Positions 1-7,019 of a stretch of DNA of 8,648 bases are shown piece by piece. The notes beneath the pieces were generated by a model, which ran no database searches, was not told where the DNA came from, and saw only the letters and a list, made by a program, of their open reading frames with translations. Position 1 is the stretch's first letter. Every line of letters begins with the position of its first letter. A program made the position numbers and the translations under genes. This DNA comes from an uncultured Novosphingobium sp. (GTDB lineage Bacteria; Pseudomonadota; Alphaproteobacteria; Sphingomonadales; Sphingomonadaceae), in the NCBI GenBank assembly GCA_937897535.1, contig CALCQB010000018.1:1-8648 (forward strand), written 5' to 3'.

Positions 1-1193
1 TCGAAATGGGCTGGCAGCCCGAGAAGTGCAACAAGGGTGGCCTGCGCAATGCGGTCCAGTCCCTGTCGATCTCGGCCAGTCCGAACATCCTGATGGTTGA
101 CCTGTCGGAAAGCGGCGATCCGCTGAGCGACATCAACGCCCTGGCCGAGGTTTGCGAACCCGGCACGGTGGTGATCGCGGTCGGCCAGGTCAACGACGTC
201 CGGCTCTACCGGGATCTGCTGGCCAGCGGAATTCACGACTATCTGCTCAAGCCGCTGTCGCCTGGCCAAGTCCGCGATTCGCTGGTTGCGGCCCAGGCGG
301 TATTCGCCAATCCCAAGCAGCACGATCCGGCTGTGGCCAAACGCCACATCTCGACCGCGGTGATCGGGACGCGCGGCGGGGTCGGCGCTTCGACGCTTGC
401 CACTTCGCTGGCCTGGCTGTTCAGCGCCGACGAAAAGATGCCGACTGCGTTGCTCGATCTTGACGTGCACTTCGGTACCGGCGCGCTGGCGCTCGACCTC
501 GAGCCGGGCCGCGGTCTGACCGATGCAATCGAGAACCCGGGACGGATCGACGGCCTGTTTATCGAACGTGCGATGATCCGCGCCAACGACAATCTGGCGA
601 TCCTTTCGGCCGAAGCGCCGATGAACACCCCGCTGATGACCGACGGCGCGGCGTTCGTGCAGCTGGAGGAAGAATTCCGCCAGGCGTTCGAAATGACCGT
701 GATCGATCTGCCGCGCAACATGCTGATCAATTTCCCGCACCTGCTGGCCGACGTGAACGTCGCGCTGATCGTGGCGGAAATGACGCTGGCTTCGGCCCGC
801 GACACGATCCGCATCCTGTCCTGGCTCAAGACCAATGCCGCTCACGTCCAGCCGGTCGTGATCGCCAACAAGGTCCAGGCCGGTGTCGCGGAAATCAGCA
901 AGGGCGATTTCGAAGCCTCGATCGAGCGCAAGATTGCCTACTCGATTCCCTTCGACCTCAAGGCTGCGACCAATGCCGCCAAGCTGGGTCAGACCTTCGC
1001 CGATGCCAATCGCTCGGCCAAGGCCGGGGCGGTGATGCGCGAAGTGGCCAAGGCCGTGATGGGCGTGGGCGAAGGAGACGTGATCGATGACAAGGCCAAG
1101 GCCAAGTCATCGCTGCTCGGCAAGCTCGACCTCAAGTCGATGCTTTCGAAGAAGTCGAAGGACGCCAAGACCGCAGTTTCGGCTCAGGCGTGA
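1..1193 (+). CDS. cpaE: CpaE/TadZ-like pilus assembly ATPase, 5'-truncated
   Basis: Tad/Flp pilus localisation protein of the MinD/ParA superfamily, which in characterised systems places the secretion machine at its site on the inner membrane. The frame is already open at base 3 and the first visible Met (base 6) sits inside a receiver-like domain, so the true start lies outside the window. Numbering from that Met: residues ~1-95 resemble the atypical receiver domain of CpaE; 117-140 hold a degenerate P-loop GTRGGVGAST (121-130), in which the ParA signature Lys is Arg and the Walker Lys is Ala; LLDLDVHFGTG (149-159) is the Walker A' region; VIDLPRN (232-238) is the Walker B region. The last ~35 residues form a Lys-rich tail. 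P-loop erosion is known in CpaE/TadZ proteins, so nucleotide hydrolysis is doubtful while the fold is probably intact. It lies 66 bp before tadB on the same strand. Family call is firm; the N-terminus is missing. Confidence 0.9.
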   Translation, partial: EMGWQPEKCNKGGLRNAVQSLSISASPNILMVDLSESGDPLSDINALAEVCEPGTVVIAVGQVNDVRLYRDLLASGIHDYLLKPLSPGQVRDSLVAAQAVFANPKQHDPAVAKRHISTAVIGTRGGVGASTLATSLAWLFSADEKMPTALLDLDVHFGTGALALDLEPGRGLTDAIENPGRIDGLFIERAMIRANDNLAILSAEAPMNTPLMTDGAAFVQLEEEFRQAFEMTVIDLPRNMLINFPHLLADVNVALIVAEMTLASARDTIRILSWLKTNAAHVQPVVIANKVQAGVAEISKGDFEASIERKIAYSIPFDLKAATNAAKLGQTFADANRSAKAGAVMREVAKAVMGVGEGDVIDDKAKAKSSLLGKLDLKSMLSKKSKDAKTAVSAQA

Positions 1194-1203
1194 ACCAGGG
1201 ATT

Positions 1204-1237
1204 GATCCGGCACCTGCGGCTTTCGCAGGGCCGGATC
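1204..1237 (+). terminator. Strong hairpin between cpaE and tadB
   Basis: Arms GATCCGGC (1204-1211) and GCCGGATC (1230-1237) pair perfectly, and inside them CCTGCG (1213-1218) pairs with CGCAGG (1224-1229). Only A1212 is bulged, and the loop is GCTTT. The result is a 14-bp GC-rich stem. No T-tract follows, so it may be a partial or Rho-assisted terminator, an mRNA 3'-end stabiliser, or a processing site that sets different levels of cpaE and tadB. The structure is seen directly; the role is inferred. Confidence 0.6.
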
Positions 1238-1259
1238 GCAACAGAGGTGTAAACCAGCG

Positions 1260-2231
1260 ATGGGTATCATCCAGCTCTTGCTGATTGCCGTGGGCCTGAT
1301 GAGCTTCATGGTGCTGGGCTATGTCGCCCTGGCAGGCCCCTCGGCGGCCAAGGAAGGCGCGCGCCGGCTCGAATCGGTCCGCTACCGCCACTCCGAAAGC
1401 ACCAAGGACAAGGTCGAGGCGCAGCTCAAGAAGGCTGTCGCCGCGCGCAAGCCCAAGATGCACCACATCGCTGGTTCGGAATCGCGGGTCGCGGCGCTGG
1501 CGCTGCGTTTGCACCGCACCGGCAAACAGTGGACGCTGTCGCAGTACTTCTATGCTTCGGGCGGCCTGGCACTGGCCATCGCGGTGATCCTGTACCTCAA
1601 AAGCGGCAGCGCGCCCCTGTCATTGGGTGTCGGCCTGCTGGTCGGCGCGGGCCTGCCGCATATGGTGGTCGGCTATTTCATCAAGAAGCGCTCCAACCAG
1701 TTCACCACCAAATTCCCCGACGCGATCGATCTGCTGGTTCGCGGGCTGCGCTCCGGTCTGCCGGTCACCGAGACCCTGGGCATCGTTTCAAGCGAAGTCC
1801 CCGGCCCGGTCGGCGAAGAATTCAAGATGGTCACCGAACGGATCCGGATCGGCAAGAGCATGGAAGAGGCGCTGCAGGATACCGCAGACCGTCTGAACAC
1901 GGCTGAGTTCAGCTTCTTCTGCATTACCCTGGCGATCCAGCGCGAAACCGGGGGCAACCTGGCGGAAACGCTGTCGAACCTGGCTGACGTGCTGCGCAAA
2001 CGGGCCCAGATGAAGCTCAAGATCCGGGCGATGAGCTCGGAATCCAAAGCCTCGGCCTACATCGTCGGGTCATTGCCGTTCATGGTCTTCACCATGATCT
2101 ACTGGATCAACCCCAAGTACCTGGGCGGCTTCTTCACCGATGACCGCCTGATCGTGACCGGGCTTGGCGGCCTGGTGTGGATGAGCATCGGGGCCTTCAT
2201 CATGGCCAAGATGGTCAGCTTCGAAATCTGA
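1260..2231 (+). CDS. tadB: Tad pilus inner-membrane platform protein TadB (T2SSF family)
   Basis: Polytopic inner-membrane protein that, with TadC, forms the platform on which the Tad motor ATPase acts to assemble Flp pili. The 323 aa fit TadB. Residues 3-25 form an N-terminal membrane anchor and 30-95 a basic cytoplasmic stretch; hydrophobic segments lie near 98-114 and 118-140. The T2SSF domain spans ~150-260, with FPDAIDLLVRGLRSGLP (152-168) and QRETGGNLAETLSNLADVL (227-245), both typical of the family. Two C-terminal membrane segments lie at ~264-283 and ~297-315. The ATG start is preceded by AGAGG (1243-1247), a rather long 12-nt spacing. tadC follows after 20 bp in the same direction. 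The upstream neighbour is cpaE rather than the expected cpaF. No truncation or missing motif was seen. Confidence 0.93.
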   Translation: MGIIQLLLIAVGLMSFMVLGYVALAGPSAAKEGARRLESVRYRHSESTKDKVEAQLKKAVAARKPKMHHIAGSESRVAALALRLHRTGKQWTLSQYFYASGGLALAIAVILYLKSGSAPLSLGVGLLVGAGLPHMVVGYFIKKRSNQFTTKFPDAIDLLVRGLRSGLPVTETLGIVSSEVPGPVGEEFKMVTERIRIGKSMEEALQDTADRLNTAEFSFFCITLAIQRETGGNLAETLSNLADVLRKRAQMKLKIRAMSSESKASAYIVGSLPFMVFTMIYWINPKYLGGFFTDDRLIVTGLGGLVWMSIGAFIMAKMVSFEI

Positions 2232-2251
2232 GCGAGGGAAAGTAGAAAACC

Positions 2252-3274
2252 ATGTTCAACACCCCGCCCGGACCCACCCTGCTTGGCTTCGACGTGCTGT
2301 GGATCGGCTCGATCCTGGCCGGCCTGGCCGCAGCCGCCGTGTTCTTCGCGATCTATACCGCGGTCACCATCCGCGATCCGATGCAGAAGCGCGTCAAGGC
2401 GCTGAACGAGCGGCGCGAGCAGCTCAAATCGGGGGTCGTGACGCAAAGCGCCAAAAAGCGCGCCAGCCTGGTTCGCAAGAACGAAACCACCGACAAGATG
2501 AAGGACACGCTGTCCACCTTGCGGGTGCTTCAGCAGAGCCAGGTTCTGGCGGCCGAACAGCGGCTGGCCCAGGCCGGTATCCGCCGCAAGGAATTGGCGG
2601 TCGTAGTCATCTTCGGGCGGATGGTCCTGCCGATCCTGCTCGGCGGTCTCGCCGCGTTCATGATCTACGGGATCAACTATTTCCCGACCTGGGGCGGCAT
2701 GAAGCGGCTGATGGGCTTCGCCGCGATGGTCGGGTTCGGTTACAAGTTTCCCGACATCTATCTGACCAACCTGGTGTCCAAGCGCACCGACGCGATCCGC
2801 AAGGGTCTGCCTGACGCGCTCGACCTGTTGGTGATCTGCGCCGAAGCTGGCCTGACCGTCGATGCTGCGTTCAACCGCGTCGCTCGCGAACTGGGCCGGG
2901 CCTATCCGGAACTGGGCGACGAATTCGCGCTGACGGCGATCGAGCTGGCATTTCTCAGCGAGCGCCGGATGGCGTTCGAGAACCTCGCCTTCCGGGTTGA
3001 TCTGGATGCGGTCAAGGGTGTGACCACCACCATGGTCCAGACCGAACGCTATGGTACGCCGCTGGCCTCCGCGTTGCGGGTGCTGTCGGCCGAATTCCGC
3101 AACGAGCGCATGATGCGCGCCGAAGAAAAGGCCGCGCGTCTGCCGGCGATCATGACCGTGCCGCTGATCCTGTTCATTCTGCCGGTGCTGTTCATCGTCA
3201 TTCTTGGCCCGGCGGCCTGCTCGATCGCCGATGCCTTCAGCCACGATGGCCCGGCCAAGGGCGGCGGCGGCTAG
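2252..3274 (+). CDS. tadC: Tad pilus inner-membrane platform protein TadC (T2SSF family)
   Basis: Second platform protein of the Tad/Flp pilus machine and partner of TadB. The 340 aa fit TadC. A membrane segment lies at ~16-38, a charged cytoplasmic region at 40-110, and membrane segments at ~117-142 and ~152-166. The T2SSF domain covers ~180-300, with KGLPDALDLLVICAEAGL (184-201) and TERYGTPLASALRVLSAEF (264-282). A last hydrophobic segment (298-325) ends in a Gly-rich tail. The ATG start has a purine-rich GAGGGAAAG about 9-17 nt upstream and lies 20 bp after tadB, so the two are almost certainly co-transcribed. It is the last Tad gene here: no tadD or pseudopilin gene follows, and the next gene converges from the other strand. 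Confidence 0.93.
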   Translation: MFNTPPGPTLLGFDVLWIGSILAGLAAAAVFFAIYTAVTIRDPMQKRVKALNERREQLKSGVVTQSAKKRASLVRKNETTDKMKDTLSTLRVLQQSQVLAAEQRLAQAGIRRKELAVVVIFGRMVLPILLGGLAAFMIYGINYFPTWGGMKRLMGFAAMVGFGYKFPDIYLTNLVSKRTDAIRKGLPDALDLLVICAEAGLTVDAAFNRVARELGRAYPELGDEFALTAIELAFLSERRMAFENLAFRVDLDAVKGVTTTMVQTERYGTPLASALRVLSAEFRNERMMRAEEKAARLPAIMTVPLILFILPVLFIVILGPAACSIADAFSHDGPAKGGGG

Positions 3275-3301
3275 GCCTGATAATCAGGGTGGGGTAACTG
3301 C

Positions 3302-3337
3302 GCCGGGCCGGCTCTCCTTCAGGAGATCCGGCCCGGC
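3302..3337. terminator. Probable bidirectional terminator hairpin between tadC and fah
   Basis: Two 16-base arms, 3302-3317 and 3322-3337, pair with a single mismatch around a TTCA tetraloop. The stem is very GC-rich. It sits in the 83-bp gap between the stop codons of two convergent genes, where a shared terminator is expected. No clear T-tract follows on either strand, which is common in high-GC genomes. The structure is seen directly; the terminator role is inferred. Confidence 0.75.
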
Positions 3338-3357
3338 CTCGATTCAGGGTCGGAGCT

Positions 3358-4365
3358 TCAGGGCTTCGCGACCGTGTGATCGATCGCCCCGAAGATCGAA
3401 TGGCCGGCCCGGTCGCACATCTCGATCCGCACCGTGTCACCAAAGTGCAGGAACGGCGTCACCGGCTTGCCGCCGGCAATGGTCTCGATCATCCGCTGCT
3501 CGGCGATACAGGAATAGCCTCGCCCGCCCTCGCTGCATGGACGGCCGGGCGAACCATCGGGATCGCGGTTTGAAACGGTGCCCGAACCGATAATCGAACC
3601 CGCCCCGACCCGCCGGGTCTTGGCGAGATGCGCGATCAGGGTGCCGAAATCAAAAGTGCATTCCTCCCCCGCTTCGGCCCGGCCGAAGGCCTCGCCGTTC
3701 AGATCGACCCGCAGCACCTGATTGAGCCGCCCGCCGGCCCAGGCATCGCCCAGCACATCGGGGGTGACGAACACTGGCGAGAAATGGCTGGCCGGCTTGG
3801 ACTGGACAAAGCCAAAGCCCTTGGCGAGTTCGCCCGGGATCAGATTGCGCAGTGAGACATCGTTGACCAGACCGATCAGCCGGACCTCGGCCAGCGCCTG
3901 TTCGGCCGAAGCGCCTTGCGGGACATCGCCGGTGACCACGCAGATCTCGGCCTCCATGTCGCAGCCCCAGTCCTCATCGGCGAGCAGGATCGGCTCGCGC
4001 GCGCCGCGCAGGTCGTCGCTGCCGCCCTGGTACATCAGCGGGTCGTGCCAGAAGCTGTCGGGCAGTTCCGCCCCGCGCGCCTTGCGGACCAATTCGACGT
4101 GGTTGACGTAGGCCGAGCCATCGGCCCACTGAAAGGCGCGCGGCAAAGGCGCGGTCACCCGCCGCTCGTGGAACCGCTCGCGCGGGATCGAACCGTATTC
4201 GAGCTCGGTCGATAGCGCGCGGAGCACCGGCTCGTGCCGGTCCCAATCGTCGAGCGCGGCTTGCAGGGTCGGGACCAGATGGTCGGCCGGGGTGTACCAC
4301 GCAAGGTCACTCGAGACGACAACCAGACGGCCATCGCGGTCCTGCGGCAAGGAGGCTAGCTTCAC
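3358..4365 (-). CDS. Fumarylacetoacetate hydrolase (fumarylacetoacetase)
   Basis: Cytosolic metal-dependent C-C hydrolase for the last step of homogentisate breakdown: fumarylacetoacetate to fumarate plus acetoacetate. The 335 aa match the bacterial FAH family. By family comparison, E138 and E140 in DMEAEICVV and D169 in GLVNDVSLRN fit the metal ligands, K190 in VQSKPASHF fits the active-site Lys, and SIIGSGTVSNRD (257-268) is the conserved C-terminal block. It starts with GTG, chosen because it overlaps the marR stop as TAGTG and has AAGGA (4374-4378) 8 nt upstream. The maleylacetoacetate isomerase two genes upstream supports tyrosine catabolism over another FAH-family role. It is the last gene of the operon and faces a strong terminator hairpin. 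Homogentisate dioxygenase is not in the window. The exact substrate is inferred from family plus context. Confidence 0.88.
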   Translation of the reverse strand: MKLASLPQDRDGRLVVVSSDLAWYTPADHLVPTLQAALDDWDRHEPVLRALSTELEYGSIPRERFHERRVTAPLPRAFQWADGSAYVNHVELVRKARGAELPDSFWHDPLMYQGGSDDLRGAREPILLADEDWGCDMEAEICVVTGDVPQGASAEQALAEVRLIGLVNDVSLRNLIPGELAKGFGFVQSKPASHFSPVFVTPDVLGDAWAGGRLNQVLRVDLNGEAFGRAEAGEECTFDFGTLIAHLAKTRRVGAGSIIGSGTVSNRDPDGSPGRPCSEGGRGYSCIAEQRMIETIAGGKPVTPFLHFGDTVRIEMCDRAGHSIFGAIDHTVAKP

Positions 4366-4820
4366 TATGTTTTTCCTTCTTCGAGGGCCTCTGCGCTGGC
4401 GGTAATCCGGGCCAGCAACGATACGAATTGCGCGCGTTCGTCGGCGCTGAGCGGGGCAAACAGGCGCTGCTCCATCTCCAGTGCATGGGGCATGATCTTG
4501 CCGTGCATCGTCTTGCCGCTGGCGGTCAGTTCAAGGTGGTGCGAGCGGCCGTCGCGTGCATTGGGGCTGCGCCGGGCGAGGCCGCGATCCTCCAACACCT
4601 TGCAGGCGCGGTTGACCGCGACCTTGTCCATCCGGGTCGCGTGGACCAGATCGCGCTGGGTCCGGGCGCCCGAATCACCCAGCACCGCCATCACCCGCCA
4701 TTCGGGGATCTTGAGCCCGTAGGTCGTGCGGTATTCCCCGGCGATCAGGTCGCTGACCGCGTTGGTGGAGACCGACATCAGGTAGGGAACGAAGTCGGCA
4801 AGGCGGCTTTGCGTTGGCAT
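4365..4820 (-). CDS. MarR-family transcriptional regulator
   Basis: A 151-aa winged-helix regulator of the size usual for MarR proteins, expected to act as a dimer that releases DNA on binding an aromatic or other small ligand. The helix-turn-helix covers ~54-80 (TQRDLVHATRMDKVAVNRAC within it), followed by the wing with the family D-x-R signature in NARDGRS (87-93) and LTASG (98-102). Flanking N- and C-terminal helices form the dimer interface. It overlaps the fah start by one base (TAGTG), which suggests coupled translation. The 65-bp gap in front of it is the only sizeable gap in the operon and carries a candidate operator palindrome, so autoregulation and control of fah are plausible. The true effector is unknown; an intermediate of homogentisate breakdown is a guess from context. 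Confidence 0.88.
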   Translation of the reverse strand: MPTQSRLADFVPYLMSVSTNAVSDLIAGEYRTTYGLKIPEWRVMAVLGDSGARTQRDLVHATRMDKVAVNRACKVLEDRGLARRSPNARDGRSHHLELTASGKTMHGKIMPHALEMEQRLFAPLSADERAQFVSLLARITASAEALEEGKT

Positions 4821-4827
4821 GGCGAGC

Positions 4828-4845
4828 TGGTTCCTGTTGTAACCA
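4828..4845. promoter_or_regulatory. Candidate operator palindrome upstream of marR
   Basis: TGGTT (4828-4832) and AACCA (4841-4845) form an inverted repeat with an 8-base spacer; one further inner pair matches, giving 6 of 9 complementary pairs over 18 bp. This is the size of typical MarR operators. It lies 8 bp before the marR start and overlaps its likely ribosome binding site (AGGA, 4832-4835). An internal promoter for marR-fah may also lie in this gap. The palindrome is real but short; its function is inferred. Confidence 0.4.
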
Positions 4846-4885
4846 AATCGCTAAGGGCAAGTGCGGCGCGGCGCAATGACAAAGC

Positions 4886-5518
4886 TCATGGCCGCACCGC
4901 TTCGGGCGCGGCGCCGGCAAACGCGGGATGTCTGCGCAAGGCTTCGTCGATCCGGACCAGGCGGGGCAGCGCAGCAAGCGGCAGGTCAAAGCGCCGCGCG
5001 CCATACATTTGCGGCACCAGACAAACGTCGGCCAGATTTGGCACATCGCCGCCGAAATAGCCGCTATCCGTTGCCTGTTCCTCCAGTGCGGCAAGGCCGA
5101 TCGCTTGCCAGTTGCGGACAAAGGCCGCGACCGCCTCTTCGTCTTGCCGCAGCGGCCCCCGCAGGTATTTCAGCACCCGCAGGTTCTGCAACGGGTGCAC
5201 TTCCGCCGCGATAGTCAGCGCCTGGGCCAGGGTCAGCGCCCGCTGCGCCGGGTCTGACGAAACCAGTTTCGGGTCGGGAAACCGCGCATCGAGATAGTCG
5301 ATGATTGCCAGGCTCTGGCTCAGGCGGTGCCCGTCGATTTCAAGCAGCGGGATCAGGTTCAACGGATTCTTGGCGTGGTACTCGGCCGTCAACTGATCAC
5401 CGTCGGCCAGGTCGATCGTGACCGCCCGGTATGCCACGCCTTTGAGGTTCAGCGCGATCCGGACCCGATAGGCGGCCGACGAGCGCCAGTAGTCGTAAAG
5501 CACCACCTCGTCGCTCAT
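4886..5518 (-). CDS. maiA: Maleylacetoacetate isomerase (zeta-class glutathione transferase)
   Basis: Cytosolic glutathione-dependent isomerase converting maleylacetoacetate to fumarylacetoacetate, the step before FAH. The 210 aa are typical. The N-terminal thioredoxin-like domain (~1-85) has the family signature RSSAAYRVRIALNLKG (12-27), glutathione-contact regions NPLNLIPLLEIDG (51-63) and SQSLAIIDYLD (67-77); the helical C-terminal domain follows, with EVHPLQNLRVLKYL (106-119). The classic SSC motif reads S13-S14-A15, so the Cys position is Ala; many proteobacterial members share this, so activity is not excluded. The ATG overlaps the upstream gene's stop as ATGA, and AAGGG (5526-5530) lies 7 nt before the start. 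The isomerase and hydrolase in one operon make the assignment strong. Confidence 0.92.
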   Translation of the reverse strand: MSDEVVLYDYWRSSAAYRVRIALNLKGVAYRAVTIDLADGDQLTAEYHAKNPLNLIPLLEIDGHRLSQSLAIIDYLDARFPDPKLVSSDPAQRALTLAQALTIAAEVHPLQNLRVLKYLRGPLRQDEEAVAAFVRNWQAIGLAALEEQATDSGYFGGDVPNLADVCLVPQMYGARRFDLPLAALPRLVRIDEALRRHPAFAGAAPEAVRP

Positions 5519-6384
5519 CCCAGCACCCTTCCCGCCACCGCGTGCAGTTTGGCGATCAGCACCGGATCGCGGTGATCCTTCGCGGTCATGATTGCATGAT
5601 CCAGCGCGCTGTCGATCGGGCTTGGCTCGCGCTGCTGCGGCAAGGCCTTCGCAAAGCCGCGCAGGATCGTGCGGGCGAGGTCCGTATTGCGGGCCATCAC
5701 CTTGAGCACCTCGCCGGCCTCAACCCCTGCTTCGTCGCCGCGCCAGCTGTCATAGTCGGTGACCATGCCGAGCAGCGCATAGGGCAGTTCAGCCTCGCGG
5801 GCGAGCCGGGCCTCGGGCAACGCGGTCATCCCGATCACGTCCCCGCCCCATTTGCGATAGAGCTTGCTTTCCGCCCGGGTCGAGAACTGCGGCCCTTCGA
5901 TCGCGACATAGCAGCCGCCATCGTGCGCGCTGGCCCCCTCGGCCCGCGCCGCCGCGACCAGAGCCGCGCGCAGCCGCGGACAGACCGGATCGGCCAGGTT
6001 GACGTGCGCGACCAGTCCGGGGGAGAAGAACGAGCTTTCGCGGCTGACGGTGCGGTCGATGAACTGGTCTACGGCCACGAAATGCCCCGGCGCCATCGCC
6101 GAGATCAGCGAACCGATTGCCGAAACCGCCACCAGATCGGTCACCCCGCAGCGCTTGAGCACGTCGATGTTGGCGCGGTAGTTGACCGAAGCCGGCGGGA
6201 TCGCATGGCCTGGCCCGTGGCGTGGCAGAAAGCTGAACCGCACGCCCTCCAGCGTGCCGGTGGTGACCGGCCCGGACGGCAGGCCGAACGGGCTGGCAAC
6301 CTCGATCTCCTGCGCATCGGCGATCCCGATCCCGGCTGCGAGGCCCGAACCGCCGATTACGCCGATATGCCAGCTGTCAGCCAT
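5515..6384 (-). CDS. mtnP: S-methyl-5'-thioadenosine phosphorylase (PNP family)
   Basis: Cytosolic phosphorolysis of 5'-methylthioadenosine to adenine and 5-methylthioribose-1-phosphate, in methionine salvage. The 289 aa match trimeric MTAP/PNP enzymes. GVIGGSGL (8-15) starts the fold; LPRHG (53-57) gives phosphate contacts; VNYRANI (67-73) and EGPQFSTRAES (163-173) are signature blocks. GMTALPEARLAREAELPYA (185-203) is followed by TDYDSW, with D210 and D212 at the positions where adenine-specific MTAPs have Asp and 6-oxopurine PNPs have Asn. That favours MTA over inosine or guanosine, although methylthioinosine phosphorylase cannot be excluded by eye. The start overlaps the TetR stop as TAATG with no clear ribosome binding site, so translation is probably coupled. 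Its link to the tyrosine-pathway genes is not obvious. Confidence 0.87.
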   Translation of the reverse strand: MADSWHIGVIGGSGLAAGIGIADAQEIEVASPFGLPSGPVTTGTLEGVRFSFLPRHGPGHAIPPASVNYRANIDVLKRCGVTDLVAVSAIGSLISAMAPGHFVAVDQFIDRTVSRESSFFSPGLVAHVNLADPVCPRLRAALVAAARAEGASAHDGGCYVAIEGPQFSTRAESKLYRKWGGDVIGMTALPEARLAREAELPYALLGMVTDYDSWRGDEAGVEAGEVLKVMARNTDLARTILRGFAKALPQQREPSPIDSALDHAIMTAKDHRDPVLIAKLHAVAGRVLG

Positions 6385-7019
6385 TACCGGGCGAGGATAC
6401 CCGCCATGATGAAATCAATGCAATGCTCGCGATAGCGATCGCGCAGTTCTTCGGTCAGCGCCTCGGTATCGTAGCAATGCTTGAGCACCAGGCGCGAGGA
6501 GAAGAACCGGTCGCAGGCCCCGGTGGTGGTGAAGTAGAACAGCTGCGGATCGACATCGCGGAAGATGCCCTGCCTGACACCGTCCTCGATCAGCTTGTCA
6601 TAGGCACGGCTGAGCGGGGTCAGATAGGAATCGGCGATCCGGTGGGCTTCGTCGGGATCGCTTTCGCGAACCAGCCGCATCAACAGGCGGTTGAGGTAGG
6701 GTGTCTGGAAATAGGTATCGACGACCTTGCCGATATGGTGCCGCAGCCGCGCTTCGGGATCCCATTCCTTGGACATCAGGGCATCGACCGCGTGAACGAT
6801 CCCTTCCATGTCGCGGTCGAGCAGAGCCTTCATCAAGCCGGCCTTGTTGCCGAAGTAGTATTTGACCAGCGCCGAGTTGAGCCCTGAGCGCAGCGACAGT
6901 TCGGACAGCGAGATATCGACGATATCGCCCTCGCGCATGATGTCCGATGCGGTCTGCAACAGCAGTTCGCGCGCTCCGGCGGGAAGCTCCCCTTCGACCT
7001 GCTTGGCGGCTTCGCTCAT
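6384..7019 (-). CDS. TetR/AcrR-family transcriptional regulator
   Basis: A 211-aa DNA-binding regulator. The N-terminal TetR domain (~16-62) has a helix-turn-helix in SLSELSLRSGLNSALVKYYF (37-56) followed by GNKAGLMKALLDRDM (57-71), the usual end of the domain. The all-helical C-terminal ligand and dimer domain shows no family I can name. An upstream ATG would add nine residues, but I chose the start at 7019: it overlaps the crotonase stop as ATGA, and a strong purine-rich site (complement of CTCCCCTCCC, 7031-7040) lies 11 nt upstream. The stop overlaps the next gene as TAATG. Being second in the operon it probably regulates these genes or itself. The ligand is unknown; an acyl-CoA is one possibility because a crotonase is next door. 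Confidence 0.88.
   Translation of the reverse strand: MSEAAKQVEGELPAGARELLLQTASDIMREGDIVDISLSELSLRSGLNSALVKYYFGNKAGLMKALLDRDMEGIVHAVDALMSKEWDPEARLRHHIGKVVDTYFQTPYLNRLLMRLVRESDPDEAHRIADSYLTPLSRAYDKLIEDGVRQGIFRDVDPQLFYFTTTGACDRFFSSRLVLKHCYDTEALTEELRDRYREHCIDFIMAGILAR

Noticed and set aside
2099..3244. A 381-codon minus-strand open frame opposite tadC
   Set aside because: It lies antisense to clear tadC coding sequence, its product is Arg/His/Gln/Asp-rich with no recognisable domain, and long antisense frames are expected in high-GC DNA.
4853..4889. A 12-codon frame (MSFVIAPRRTCP) between maiA and marR
   Set aside because: Too short, no ribosome binding site, and no sign of a leader-peptide function.
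5542..6435. A 297-codon plus-strand open frame opposite mtnP
   Set aside because: It is antisense to a well-supported MTA phosphorylase; the composition is typical of a shadow frame and no motif is seen.
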